From Adiantum capillus-veneris (Eukaryota > Streptophyta > Polypodiopsida > Polypodiales > Pteridaceae), in assembly GCA_014529385.2 (NCBI GenBank), contig CM043964.1, positions 350,997 to 414,996 of the forward strand: a stretch of DNA of 64,000 bases, written 5' to 3'. The position numbers were made by a program, and so were the translations under genes. Every line of letters starts with the position of its first letter. Position 1 is the stretch's first letter. Of this stretch, positions 1-11,337 are shown piece after piece. The notes beneath the pieces are model-generated. The model was given only the letters and a program-made list of their open reading frames with translations. It was not told where the DNA came from and did not search any database.

Positions 1-420
1 GTGATAAATCTTACCAAAATTTAATCAATGTCTAGGTTGGACAAGTGGTGGGGCTTCAAACATTACTGTCTTAAACAAGTGGAGTTATCTTACTTGAATA
101 AGTGGTGGCCTTTGAATCCAAATCTAAGCCAAATCTCTAATTATTTTCTTGTAGTCTAGGTTGGACATTTGGTGGACCTTGTATCCATGTTTCCTCAACA
201 AGGGTGGCTTTTAGTTTTCACTTTAAGTACTCATCTTTAATAAAGTGTAGGATGGAAAATGTTGAGTTAGTAGATTGTATTTTAGACAAGTGGTGTTTGG
301 TGTACGAATGCTGAAAATGGTTGCAAGGATTCTAACAACGACTTTACCTTAAATAAATTTCTTACTAGGAGTTCTACATATAAATATGGTGAATAAAATT
401 CTAGTGGTTTTGAGATACCA
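1..420 (-). repeat. Degenerate fragments of the CCACCACTTGTCCA satellite
   Basis: The stretch contains several reverse-complement copies of the word that dominates the arrays further right, for example GGTTGGACAAGTGGTGG near 35-51, with diverged relatives near 84, 155 and 290. They are spaced irregularly and are more diverged than the copies in the main arrays. No coding region was recognised here. The orientation is opposite to the array at 2130-6540. Confidence 0.6.
379..386 (+). promoter_or_regulatory. Possible TATA box of the HAD phosphatase gene
   Basis: The octamer TATAAATA lies about 75 bp upstream of the preferred ATG at 456. It would place a start site near 410. A competing reading is that this stretch is intronic, because a pyrimidine-rich run ending in TTAG at 437-441 looks like a splice acceptor. 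Confidence 0.3.
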
Positions 421-455
421 TTTGTGTGTGTGTTTTCTTAGATTCACAAACTGGG

Positions 456-1640
456 ATGGATAACGCTCCTATGGTTCAGTCAACAACTATAGAATCCATA
501 GATTCTATGGTTTCTAAAGTGCCCAAGATGGATGATATTTCTATACTAGAGTCTAGTGTTGTGCAACTTGAGCAAGCTTCCAATAATGAGAACCAAGAAA
601 TCGATGCTTCAAAAATGCAACATACATCAAAAGAGACTGAAAAGTCCACTCACGAGCTATTGCCAATTGGTACTACGTCATGTAGCGTAGATGTTGAGAA
701 ATCCATGCTTACAATTATATTGGATTTAAATGGTCTATTGTTGAAACGTTCCCCTCAACCATCCTCACACCACAACTCAGTGCAAATGGATTCAAAAAGA
801 TATATTATACTCAGGCCAGGTTGCATCCAATTCTTGAAGACTATTTTACAAAGGTTTAATGTTGCAATTTGGTCGACAGCTACTAGGAATAATGTGTATC
901 AAATCCTTGCAGCACTAAACAACTTAGCTGAGGATACATTGCCTTTCTTTGCAATTTGGTCGCAAGATGTTTGCTACACCGCTCAAACTCAAAAATTGTT
1001 TAGACCCGACAATCCAAACGTTGAGGCAATGTTCAAGCCTCTAGCCAAAATTGCCATGGGGTTTGAATGTGATCCACAAAGAACAGTGCTTATTGATGAC
1101 TCTCCTTACAAGGGATGTATTTCACCAGCAAAAAATTGCATTTTTCCACCACAATTTGATGCTGAGAAGATGGTTGACAATATGCTCTTGGAGGAGCTAC
1201 TGCCATACTTGATTCAGCTTGATGAGAGAAGGGATGTGCGTGATTTAATTGCTTCTAATCGTTATGGACAACCTATAGTGACAAATGATAGTGAATACAA
1301 ACAAATCATGGAGTATTGGAAGCAGAAAAATGATGTTTGGTCAGCTAAGGTGTTCTTTACAAGAAGAATACCACCTGCAAAAGGTGACAGAGATGAAACT
1401 ATCATTGAAGATGCAAGTGACACAAGCCACCGCAATGAAATGAGAAGAGCCCAAATACAAGAGATCTTGGCAAAGGAGCGTACACCCATTGAAAGCATGA
1501 AGGCGTCACAATTGACCACTTTAGCTAGGCAATTGGGTTGTAACACAAAAGGAGTTTTGAAGGCAACCACAGCAAAGGCTTATATAAATAAGGTGAAAGC
1601 TGAGAACAATCTTCTAAGGCTGGATAGAAAGCAACCCTAA
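456..1640 (+). CDS. FCP1/NLI-interacting-factor-like HAD phosphatase family protein
   Basis: This 394-residue frame belongs to the plant FCP1-like (NLI-interacting factor, SCP/CTD-phosphatase-like) branch of the HAD superfamily. Family members dephosphorylate phospho-proteins such as the RNA polymerase II tail. HAD motif I reads ILDLNGLL around residue 90, motif II is IWST at 138-141, and the acidic motif IDDSPYK is at 213-219. The second Asp of the canonical DxDx signature is Asn (D90, N92), so phosphatase activity is doubtful; plant DLNG-type relatives exist. A low-complexity head of about 80 residues and a charged tail (about 310-394) flank the domain. An upstream in-frame ATG at 426 lies within a probable intron end (acceptor at 440-441), so the ATG at 456 is preferred; a 5' exon could be missing. 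The frame has no internal stop, unlike almost everything else in the window. Family assignment is firm, substrate unknown. Confidence 0.8.
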   Translation: MDNAPMVQSTTIESIDSMVSKVPKMDDISILESSVVQLEQASNNENQEIDASKMQHTSKETEKSTHELLPIGTTSCSVDVEKSMLTIILDLNGLLLKRSPQPSSHHNSVQMDSKRYIILRPGCIQFLKTILQRFNVAIWSTATRNNVYQILAALNNLAEDTLPFFAIWSQDVCYTAQTQKLFRPDNPNVEAMFKPLAKIAMGFECDPQRTVLIDDSPYKGCISPAKNCIFPPQFDAEKMVDNMLLEELLPYLIQLDERRDVRDLIASNRYGQPIVTNDSEYKQIMEYWKQKNDVWSAKVFFTRRIPPAKGDRDETIIEDASDTSHRNEMRRAQIQEILAKERTPIESMKASQLTTLARQLGCNTKGVLKATTAKAYINKVKAENNLLRLDRKQP

Positions 1641-1641
1641 G

Positions 1642-1734
1642 GTACTAGTGACATGTCATATATTCTTGATACACATGCTTGAACACTCATGTGCATGGTA
1701 TCTAACAAATCTTTCTTTTTATTCCTTCTTGCAG
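1642..1734 (+). other. Possible intron in the 3' UTR of the HAD gene
   Basis: A donor AAG|GTACTA directly follows the stop codon and a strong acceptor TTCCTTCTTGCAG ends at 1734. Splicing here would join the stop to non-coding sequence, so it would not change the protein. A skipped donor or alternative terminal exon is also possible. Confidence 0.35.
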
Positions 1735-2129
1735 GATCTTACAAAGGATACTACTAGATGGAGCTCAATCAATAGAGATTTTGATATTTTTGCTCAAAAT
1801 AATGAAGCAGTCACCTACATTTTTTGTTTATCAATTTCTTGAGAGACTTTATTTTAGTTTGTAATCATCAAATGAAATGAAAAGTATCCTTCTTATTAAG
1901 ATTGTTGATCTTTTTCTTGTTCAAACCTTTCAATTGTGATTTATAGTTTTGTTAGCATGAGATTGTGCTTTTTTAGTTTGAAAAAAACTGTCAAAGATCC
2001 AAGTCTTTTTGGCTTTACTTAAGTTATTAATTGTGAAAGATCCAAGTCTTTTTTCTTTACTTAAGTTATTGATTGCCTATGTAATAGTCCTTAAAACAAT
2101 ATCGGATGGCTTTCTTGCTCCCATGTCTC
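1735..2129. other. No gene seen; 3' UTR and flank of the HAD gene
   Basis: This is AT-rich sequence with no supported coding frame. A phrase containing GATCCAAGTCTTTTT is repeated imperfectly near 1995 and 2040, each time followed by TTTACTTAAGTTATT. Confidence 0.5.
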
Positions 2130-5100
2130 ACATTGGTCTTTAGGTAAGACAAGTGGTGACCTTGAAAGTATGGTCTCATATCTCGATCAAGTGAAGAGAC
2201 ATGAAGCTTAAATATCACTACTATGTATCTAGTGTTAAACTCCATCGAGACAAAGACTAGATAGCCAAATTGCAGTCGAGTTTAAGTGAAAAATCCATTT
2301 GAGCTAAGGTAAAACTTATAGTGCCTCATTTTTCTAGGATTCTACCCCATCAAGGAAGTTATAATCTAGCACAAACCAATTAAGACTCTTTTGGAGCCTA
2401 GATAGGACAATTCGTGGAACTTATGAAACTTATTATTGAGTTAGAGTCTAGTTTAGATAAGCAAAAGATCTTCAAACCAGCACTTGGTCTTACTATTCAA
2501 TATTCAAAGTCCCTTGAGGCTAACAAATTACATACCCACTTGTAACCTAACTAATGAGTAATTATATAGATCTAAGCAAGTATATATAATGAGTCTTCAA
2601 ACTAATAATCCAAGGGAAGAGAGTAGCAAGGTCCACTACTTGTCCAAGCTCAGCTCTAGACAACATAGAAAGATGCTAGTTCTACTAATTGTCTAATTAT
2701 AGGCATGGAGAAATGATAGAAGGTTGACCACTTGTCCAACCTATCATCTCTAGTAAGATGGGAGGTTTGGCCTTAAGATTCACCATGTAACCAACCTATA
2801 CATCATTGTATTATGAAGAGTAAAAAAGCAAAGCTCCACCACTTGTCCAAGCTAGTTCTAAAATCCACATGGAGATAAGCAAGCTCCACCATTTGTCGAA
2901 TCTCTCTTCCATTAAAACATGAAAAAACTCATCTATGTTGTACAGGGGGACTTTTTTCCAAGGTCCACCACTTGTCCAAGCTAGGATCCCTAGTAGCACG
3001 AGTGGTTTGGTCTCAAGATACACCACTTGTACACTCTATGTCATTATATTAAGAAGAACTATGTATTAAGGTCCACCACTTGTCCAACCTATAAGGTTAT
3101 ATCTTAAATGGTATCCTTTCTCACCACTTGAAATGCCCATGATATGTTTTACACGGGGGTTTCATTCCAAGGTCCACCACTTGTCCAAGCTAACTCTATT
3201 CAAACATAGAGAGAAGCAAAGGTCCACCACTTGTCCAAGCTAACTCTATTCAAACATAGAGAGAAGCAAAGGTTCACCACTTGTCAAAGCTAGGCTCCGT
3301 TGAAGTATGGAGAGAAGTAACCTCCATCATTTTTCCAAGATAGGTGCCATTCAAACATGGAAAGAATCAAGATCTACCATGTCTCCGAGATTCTAGGCTC
3401 CATTGAAACACCCTAAAACCATGATATTTTGTACATGGGGTGTTTACATTCAAGGTCTACCACTTCTCTAACGTATTATACCTAGTAGCATGAGTGATTT
3501 GGTCTTAAGATTCACCACTTATCCACTCTATGTCATTATATTAAGAATAACTGGGTGTTAAGGTCCACCACTTGTCCAACCTATAAGGGTATATCTTAAA
3601 TGGTATCCTTCACCACTTGTCAAGGTCCATCACCACTTTTCCAACCTATAAGGTTATATCTTGAATGATATTTTTCCTCATCACTTGTAATGTCCATGCT
3701 ATGTTTTACAAAGGGGTTTTGTTCCAAGACCCACCACTTGTCCAAGCTAACTCCATTAAAACATAGAGAGAAGCAAAGGTCCACCACTTGTCCAAGATAG
3801 GCTCCATTGAAACATGGAGAGAAGGATGATCCACCATTTCTCCAAGATAGGTTCCATTGAAACATTGAGAGAAGCAATCTCCACCATGTCTCCAAGCTAG
3901 GCTCCATTGAAATACCCTAAACCCATAATTTTGTACATGAGGGGTTTACATTCAAGGTCCACCACTTGTCCAACCTATTATCCCTAGTAGCAAGAGTGGT
4001 TTGGTCTCAAGATTCACCACTTGTACACTCTATGTCATTATATTAAGAAGAAATATGTGTTAAAGTCCACCACTTGTCCAGCCTATAAGGTTATATTTTA
4101 AATAGTATCCTTTCTCACCACTTGAAATGCCCATGATATGTTTTACATGGGGGTTTCATTCCAAGGTCCACCACTTGTCCAAGCTAACTCTATTAAAACA
4201 TATAGAGAAAGAAAGGTCCACCACTTGTCCAAGCTAGGCTCATTGAAACATGGAGAGAAGGAACCTCCACTGTTTCTCCTAGATAGGCTCCATTGAAACA
4301 TGGAGAGAAATAAGCTCCACCATGTCTCCAAGTTGCTAGGCTCCATTGAAATACCCAATACTCATAATTTTTTGTACATGGGGGGTTTACATTCGAGGTT
4401 CACCACTTGTCCAACCTATTATCCCTAGTAGGTTTGGTCTCATGATTCACCACTTGTCCACTCTATGTCATTATATTAAGAGGAATTAGGTGTTAAGGTC
4501 CACCACTTGTCCAACCTATAATGTTATAGCTTGAATGGTATTTTTTCTCACCACTTGTAATGCCCATGACATGATTTACATGGGGGTTTTGTTCCAAGGT
4601 ACACCACTTATCCAAGATAAATCTATTGAAACATAGAGAGAAACAAAGGTCCACCACTTTTCCAAGCTAGGCTGCATTGAAACATGGACCTTAATACCAA
4701 ATTATTTCTAGTAGCATGAGTGATATTTTGTACAAGGTCCACCACTTGTCCAACCATAATTTTTTGTACATGAGGGGTTTACATTCAAGGTCCACCACTT
4801 GTCCAACCTATTTCCCTAGTAGGTTTGGTCCCAATTTCACCACTTATCCACTCTATGTCATTATATTAAGAATAATTGGGTGTTAAGGTCCACCACTTGT
4901 CCAACCTATAAGGTTATATATTGAATGGTATTTTTTCTCACCACTTGTAATGCCCATGATATGTTTTACATCGGGTTTTTGTTCCAAGGTCCACCACTTT
5001 TCCAAGATAACTCTATTTAAACATAGAGAGAAACAAAGGTCCACCACTTGTCCAAGCTAGGCTCCATTGAAACATGGAGAGAATGATGTTGCACCATTTA

Positions 5101-6540
5101 TCCAAGATAGGCTGCATTGAAACATGGAGAGAAGCAAGCTTTACCATGTTTCCAAGATAGGATCCATTGAAACACTCTAGGGGGTTTTATTTCAAGGCCC
5201 ACCACTTGTTTAACCTATTATCCCTAGTAGCATGAGTGGTTTGGTTTCAAGATTCACCACTTGTACACTCTATGTCATTATATTGTGTTAAGGTCCACCA
5301 CTTGTCCAACCTATAAGGTTATATCTTAAATGGTATCCTTTCTCGCCACTTGAAATGCCCATGATATGTTTTACATGGGAGTTTCATTCCAAGATCCACC
5401 ACTTGTCCAAGCTAACCATATTCAAACATAGAGAGAAACAAAGGTCCACGACTTGTCCAAGCTAGGCTCCATTGAAACATGGAGAGAAGGAACCTCCACC
5501 ATTTCTCCTAGATAGGCTCCATTAAAACATGGAGAGAAGTAAGTTCCACCATGTCTCCAAGATGCTAGGCTCCATTGAAATACGCAAAACCCATGATATT
5601 TTGTACATGGGTGATTTACATTCAAGGTCAACCATTTCTCCAACCTATTATCCCTAGTAGGTTTGGTCTCACAATTCACCACTTTTCCACTATATGTCAT
5701 TATAATAAGAGGAATTGGGTGCTAAGGTCCACCACTTGTCCAGCCTATAAGGTTATACCTTGAATGGTATTTTTTCTCACCACTTGTAATGCCCATGACA
5801 TGCTTTACATGGGGGTTTTGTTCCAAGGTTCACCACTTGTCCAAGCAAATTCTATTGAAACATAGAGAGAAACAAAGGTCCACCACTTTTCCAAGCTAGG
5901 CTCCATTGAAACATGGACCTTAATACCAAATTATTCCTAGTAGCATGAGTAATATTTTGTACATGGGGGGTTTGCATTCAAGGTCCACCACTTGTCCAAC
6001 GTACTTTTCCTAGTAGGTTTGGTCGCAAGATTCACCACTTGTCCACTCTATGTCATTATATTAATAATAATTGGGTGTTAAGGTCCACCACTTTTCCAAC
6101 CTATAAGGTTATATATTGAATGGTATTTTTTCTCACCACTTGTAATGTCCATGATATGTTTTACATGGGGATTTTGTTCCAAGGTCCACCACTTGTCCAA
6201 GCTAAATCTGTTCAAACATAGAGAGAAACAAACATGCACCACTTGTCCAAGGTAGGCTCCATTGAAACATGGAGAGGATGATGCTCCACCATTTATCCAA
6301 GATAGACTCCATTGAAACATGGAGAGAAGTAAGCTCCACCATGTTTCCAAGATGCTAGAGTCCATTGAAATACCCAAAACCCCTGATACTTTGTACATGG
6401 GGGGTTTACATTCAAGGTCCACCACTTGTCCAACCTATTATCCCTAGTAGCATGAGTGGCTTGGTCTCAGGATTCACCACTTGTCCACTCTATATCATTA
6501 TATTAAGAAAAATTGGGTTTCCATATCTAAATGGATCTTT
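2130..6540 (+). repeat. Tandem array 1, CCACCACTTGTCCA satellite with higher-order structure
   Basis: Dozens of copies of a unit near 50 bp are present, built on AAGGTCCACCACTTGTCCAA followed by variants such as GCTAGGCTCCATTGAAACAT. Different variants follow each other in a fixed order, giving a higher-order repeat. The landmark CCATGATATGTTTTACATGG recurs near 3141, 3699, 4135, 4568, 4958, 5363, 5797 and 6153, with spacings of 356-558 bp, mostly 390-436. Open frames on the minus strand (for example 3620-3907 and 6078-6425) encode repetitive Trp/Ser/Leu-rich peptides with no recognisable domain and are by-products of the repeat. The first part (2130-2570) is more degenerate. Confidence 0.9.
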
Positions 6541-6854
6541 GCTTGGATAAGTGGTAGACCTTGAGACCTAAATACCCATTCTACACTAGAGCATTGGTTA
6601 AGCCTTATACACTTCAAGCATACCTTAACAACAAGTAGTAGTTATTAGTTGACTTAAGTCTAGTTGAACTCCATGGTATTGAGACTAAGAGAGAGTGTAG
6701 CATAAAAAAGAGTCAGGATTTTAATTTGACTTTCTTTCTATTAATGAGTAGATCATAGATGGATTTTGGTATCTAATAAAACCTTAGGGTAGACAATGTA
6801 AAAATCATGTCTATTGTTGTGTTTGCGTTAAGTGTTCTTGTTCTTTAATTTCAG
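6541..6854. other. Upstream region of the HAD pseudogene
   Basis: Unique AT-rich sequence without a supported frame. A splice-acceptor-like TTTAATTTCAG ends at 6854, immediately before sequence that reads in frame with the pseudogene. Confidence 0.4.
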
Positions 6855-7630
6855 AACCATTACAGAAAAATGGATTGGCTATATGCTGGCATAAATTGAA
6901 GAAAACTATTGAATTACCCATCCAACCTCCTCCAAGACCTTGTCCAAGGAATGAATCACCTCCTTATCACCTACCACTTGCTTTCAAGGACATCAAAAGA
7001 GTACTTATCTTGGATCTAGAGGGGTTACTTCTCAAGACAGTTGAAATGAAACATGGAGATTCTATGCCATCTTGGGCTCAACACATGTGACTTGTGGAGG
7101 ACAAAGATGAAGTTTATCATGTGGTGCGACCAGACGCACAAAGTTTTTTGGATTTTTGTGCTAAATACTTTGAGCTATGGATATGGAGTTGCTATAACTT
7201 AACAAGGGTGCAACGCATCACACAAAAGTGTTTTCCTGAGTAGTATACCAAGTTCAAGGTGTTTATGAGTAACAAAAATTGCCAAAATCCAAATATCATG
7301 TTAGGATTTACAAGGGTTTATCACAAAAATCTGAGTGATATTTGGAAGATATTTGAGGATTTGGATGCAAACAATACCTTAATTTTTGATGACACTCCAT
7401 ATAGGGTGATGTGGAACATGCCAGGGACATATCTTATATTTCCAAAGATGTGGAGACAAACTTCCGAGCAACTTCAAAACTTCTTGCAGAGAACCATAAT
7501 TCCATGGTTGGTAGGATGGTTGTATGCAAGAGATAAGAGAGTCTATACATATAACACAATTGTAAATCAGTATAGTGATTCTGAGACAAATTATGTCCTT
7601 GGTGTGTACTTGTCAACACGAAAGCATTGA
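6855..7630 (+). pseudogene. Broken FCP1-like HAD phosphatase paralogue
   Basis: One reading frame carries the landmarks of the same HAD family as the gene at 456-1640: ILDLEGLLL (motif I, with Glu in place of the second Asp), LWIWSCYN (motif II region) and IFDDTPYR (acidic motif). The frame is interrupted by TGA at 7088-7090 and TAG at 7241-7243, with no frame change between the pieces, so it is a point-mutation pseudogene rather than a rearranged one. The C-terminal charged tail of the intact gene is missing. An acceptor-like AG at 6853-6854 suggests that the first readable codons are an internal exon. It sits between the two satellite arrays, which supports origin by segmental duplication. 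A spliced product avoiding both stops cannot be excluded but is unlikely because the stops lie between conserved motifs. Confidence 0.75.
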
Positions 7631-7748
7631 ATAAATATTTCTATAAGATGCTTTTTTTATTCTAGTGTGTATCTTTCAACATTTGTATAATTTGATATAG
7701 TCTTTTTTTTTTTTATAAAAGGTGTGTCAATTTTATGAACACTTGAAT

Positions 7749-7865
7749 GGAGTGCACCCTACTCTAAGGGGACTTCAATGTACTATTGGAGTGCATCCTA
7801 TTGTAAGGGGACTCTGATGTATTGCTAGAGTGCACCCAAATTTTTGGGGACTCATTTTTTATTTG
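7749..7865 (+). repeat. Three-copy 39 bp tandem repeat
   Basis: GGAGTGCA followed by CCTA or CCCAA and a GGGGACT phrase recurs starting near 7749, 7788 and 7827, so the period is 39 bp with a few mismatches. The repeat lies about 120 bp downstream of the HAD pseudogene. Confidence 0.7.
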
Positions 7866-8260
7866 ATTGGGGCCTATGTTGGGTCATATAGTAAAAGAAA
7901 TTCATTTTTTGTCAATTCATATCGAGGTTGCATTTATTTGGAACTATGAAAGAATTGATGTTTGATGTCAAAATAAAACTTGTAAGTGTGGATCAGAGAA
8001 TTCATGGACTTTAAATATGTGAGAGGGATCTTTTTATTGGGCACAAATGTTTGCTTCAAGAATTTTGTCATTACATACTTTATGTGAAAGAGTTTTAGAA
8101 CCTAAAAGACTTTGAAAACAAAACTATGGAATCTAAGTGCATGTATTCTTGAATGGCTTGAAAGTTGATGTATACATGCATGTCGCCTTGATGAAGATTT
8201 AGATCTGACAAGATGGAAAGATATAATTCTTGGACGTTACCTTTGTCAATTTGGTAATAA

Positions 8261-8388
8261 CATATTTAACTTTCTTTTAATATGGGTGGAAAATATATTA
8301 TTATGTGCATTTGGAAAATATATTATTATATGCATATTTAACTTTCTTTTAATATGGGTGGAAAATATATTATTATGTGCATTTGGAA
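8261..8388 (+). repeat. Direct duplication of about 56 bp, offset 72 bp
   Basis: The block beginning CATATTTAACTTTCTTTTAA at 8261 is repeated at 8333 and includes the phrase GGGTGGAAAATATATTATTA. The surrounding 7866-8460 has no supported gene. Confidence 0.75.
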
Positions 8389-8469
8389 CCTAATTGCTTG
8401 ACCTTCAAACCAAGATTCCTATGTTATTTTTTCATATACTTTTTTATACTGAATTAAGATTGTGGATGC

Positions 8470-10110
8470 AAGGTCCACCACTTGTTCAAGCTAGATCTAA
8501 GAAAGTATATATACTGAGTCTTCAAACTAGTAAACCAAGGGGAGAGAGAAGCAGGGTCCATCACTTGTCCAAGCTCATCTCTAGACAACATAGAGAGATG
8601 TTATGTCTACTAATTGTCCAATATAGTCATGGAGAAATGATAGAAGGTTGATCCACTTGTCCAACCTATCATCTCTAGTAAAATGGGAGGTTTGGCCTTA
8701 AGATTCACCATGTAACCAACATATACTTCATTGTATTATGAAGAGTAGAAAAGAAAAGCTCCACCACTTGTCTAAGGTAGTTCCAAAATCAACATGGAGA
8801 GAAGAAAGCTTCACCATTTGTCCAAGATAGGTTCCATTAAAACATGGAAAACCTCATATATGTTGTACATGGAAGCTTTTTTCCAAGGTCCACCACTTGT
8901 CCAAGCTAGGATCCATTAAAACATGGATAGAAACAAGGCTCCACAACTCGTCCAACCTTTATAGCTGCGAAGTGTACCGGTTGTCTAAACTAGGCATGGG
9001 AAAATAATAGAAGGTCCACCACTTATCCAATATATTATCTCTAATAGCATGGGAGGTTTGGTCTCAAGATTTAGGAATTGGCTGACCTGTATTTCATTGT
9101 ATTATGATGAATTTGGTTTTAAAGTCAACTACTTATCCAAGCTATAAGTTTATATCTTGAATGGTATTCCTTCCCATCACTTAGAAAACCAATGATATGT
9201 TGTACATGGGAGGGTTTGTTACAAGGTCCACCACTTGTCCAAGCTAGTTTCATTGAAACATGGATGAAGACAAGCTCCACCATTTGTTAAAGCTAGACTC
9301 CATTGAAATCTAGAAAATCCATTCTATGTTGTACATGGGGTTTTTGTTTTAAGGTCCAACACTTGTCCAAGCTAAGATCCATTGAAACATGGAGTAGAGA
9401 AACACTCCACCACTTGTCCAAGCTAGGCAACATTGATAGTAGTTGGTTTATTTTGAAGATCCACCACGTGTCTAAGCTAACTCTATTGAAACATAGAGAG
9501 AAGCAAAGGTCCACCAATTGTTCAAGCTAGGCTCCATTGAAACATGGACAGAAGCAAGCTCCACCATTTCTCCAAGATAGACTCCATTGAAACATGGAGA
9601 GAATCAAAGGTCCACCATTTCTCCAAGCCAAGATCTAGTTGTCCAACCTATAAGGTTATATCTTAAATGGTAATCTTTCTAATCACTTGGAATACCCATG
9701 ATATGTTTTACATGGGGGTTTTGTTCCAAGATCACCACTTGTCCAAGCTAACTCTATTGAAACATAGAGAGAAGCAAAGGTCCACCACTTGTCCAAGCTA
9801 GTCTCCATTGAAACAAGGAGAGAAGCAAGCTCCATCATTTCTCCAAGATAGGCTAGCATGGATAAGTTCACCTTGAAACCAACCTTCCTATGAGGCAATA
9901 GAGCATATGCTACATATTTTATGTATGCCCCATGCCTCAAATTAAGAAGTTATAGATTAGAAGTGGACCTTGCTTAAATGTCACATGCAATAAATTAAGG
10001 AAAAATAGCCAAGTGGATTGTATTCCTCAATGGATCCTTGCTTTCACAAGTTGTGAACCTTGAGTCACTTTTACATTAACTTGGACAAGTGGTGGACCTA
10101 GAAACCAAGC
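8470..10110 (+). repeat. Tandem array 2, same satellite family as array 1
   Basis: The same 50 bp units occur, for example the GTCCAAGCTA word at exactly 9741 and 9791. The opening segment 8502-8790 aligns almost collinearly with 2576-2860 of array 1, including non-repetitive words such as GAGTCTTCAAACTA and GATGGGAGGTTTGG-like text. The final copy (about 10075-10100) is in inverted orientation. No coding region is supported inside. Confidence 0.85.
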
Positions 10111-10546
10111 TCTCCATGTTGAGATAAGTTGTAGGTAGGACAGTAGAACATAGACAACGATAATGGATGCAATATACTCCTCTCCTAATAATCCAATTGA
10201 TTGAAACCATGATATTTTAGTTGTTTTCATTGTGTATTGTATGTGCATAAAGTGGAATGAGACCTTAAGAAAACTCAAATTTTTGACAAAATCTCTATAT
10301 TTTATACATGATATATTGAAAGTTATCCAACCTGGGAATTGGGATTTTTCCACTTTACCTAATATGGTCTTGTGTGTAAACACACAATTGGCAAGATATG
10401 GTCACACATTAGGGAATTATGAACACAATGCTTCATGCACACACATTCAAAATCCACAAAAACATAAACACACAAGTGAAACTAGTAGTGAAAGTAGTGA
10501 GGGAACGCATTTGATTATGCCACAATTACACTAGCGTAGGCCATCG
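10111..10546. other. No gene seen; leader side of LTR family D
   Basis: There is no recognised coding sequence. Because the LTR at 10567-11337 is on the minus strand with its primer site at 10547-10564, this stretch is where that element's internal region should begin. No gag or pol motif was found, so the element is truncated here against the satellite array. Confidence 0.4.
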
Positions 10547-10564
10547 TCCTCGGCAACGACGCCA
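10547..10564 (-). other. Primer-binding site, tRNA-Asp-like
   Basis: Read on the minus strand, the 18-mer TGGCGTCGTTGCCGAGGA differs at two positions from the complement of the plant tRNA-Asp 3' end (TGGCGCCGTTGCCGGGGA). It lies two bases inside the adjacent LTR end. Confidence 0.65.
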
Positions 10565-10566
10565 AA

Positions 10567-11337
10567 TGTTGGGGGTCCCATCGTTGCAACAGCTCCAATG
10601 ACCAACAAAATTATCAATCCGGAGGGATGAGCTACCCGGCTAGGGCATGAAAACACTCACACGGTTAGTGAGCTAATCATGGCAACACAAATGGTGAACT
10701 CTACGAGGTGAGCTTCTCGGACTATGGAGGACCGAAGCCACAATGAAGGGCAATCTCCATATCCACTTCTCTTCACCTGTAATCAACCCAATCTTACACA
10801 CTACGATTACAAGACGCACACAACACTAATCCTATCATGCAACACACTAATCTCAAGCACACACACATAGATCTATCAAGCACCACACTCCAATCAAACC
10901 TACATGCACACACAAGCAAAAGAGGGAAATCACACAAGATTAGAGAGGGATTAACCACAAATTAGTTAAGATCTAGTTAATCTAAGCATCATAGGCAATC
11001 ATAAGAAGTAAGAGAGAGGCATAGTGAGAGAGAATGAATAATTGATTAGTGTTAATCAAGTCTCATGAGCAAGGAGAAGCTCAAGGACTCCATAGCCACA
11101 CACCTCAAGAGATCTTACCAAAAAGTGCTCTCAACAAATGACTTGAGAACTGTAATTTCTTTTACACACTTCCTTATATACCTAGGTTAAAAATATGCAA
11201 TGTTCGGGCGCCCAAGGCCTTTAGGGCTCACCACTTACTGAATCTGCAACCTAAGCACAATAAGTGACCTATTCTTTACAGCTTGGAACTACCATTGAGC
11301 CCGTAACACATTAGAAATATTACAATGGCTTCAAATA
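10567..11337 (-). repeat. LTR of family D, solitary minus-strand copy
   Basis: The low-coordinate end reads TGTTGGGGG on the plus strand, so the LTR ends CCCCCAACA beside a primer site. A TATA box (CTTATATA complement at 11173-11180, in CCTAGGTATATAAG context) sits about 610 bp from that end. The same TATA context and end sequence (GGATTGATAATTTTGTTG) recur in the plus-strand copy at 54536-55320. The high-coordinate boundary is inferred from where copia sequence starts (about 11338) and is uncertain. The matching second LTR of this copy is not in the window. Confidence 0.65.

Noticed and set aside
3620-6425. Minus-strand open frames of 70-115 codons in the satellite array
   Set aside because: They consist only of repeated SLDKWW and MFQWSLS-like text generated by the satellite unit, lack any domain, and change frame whenever unit length varies.
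2130-10110. CRISPR-like repeat array
   Set aside because: There are no unique spacers of constant length; the intervals are themselves repeats, and the genome is a plant nucleus.
10232-10534. 100-codon plus-strand frame ending before the LTR
   Set aside because: No similarity to known proteins, AT-rich, spans the boundary between satellite-like flank and LTR leader; best regarded as chance.
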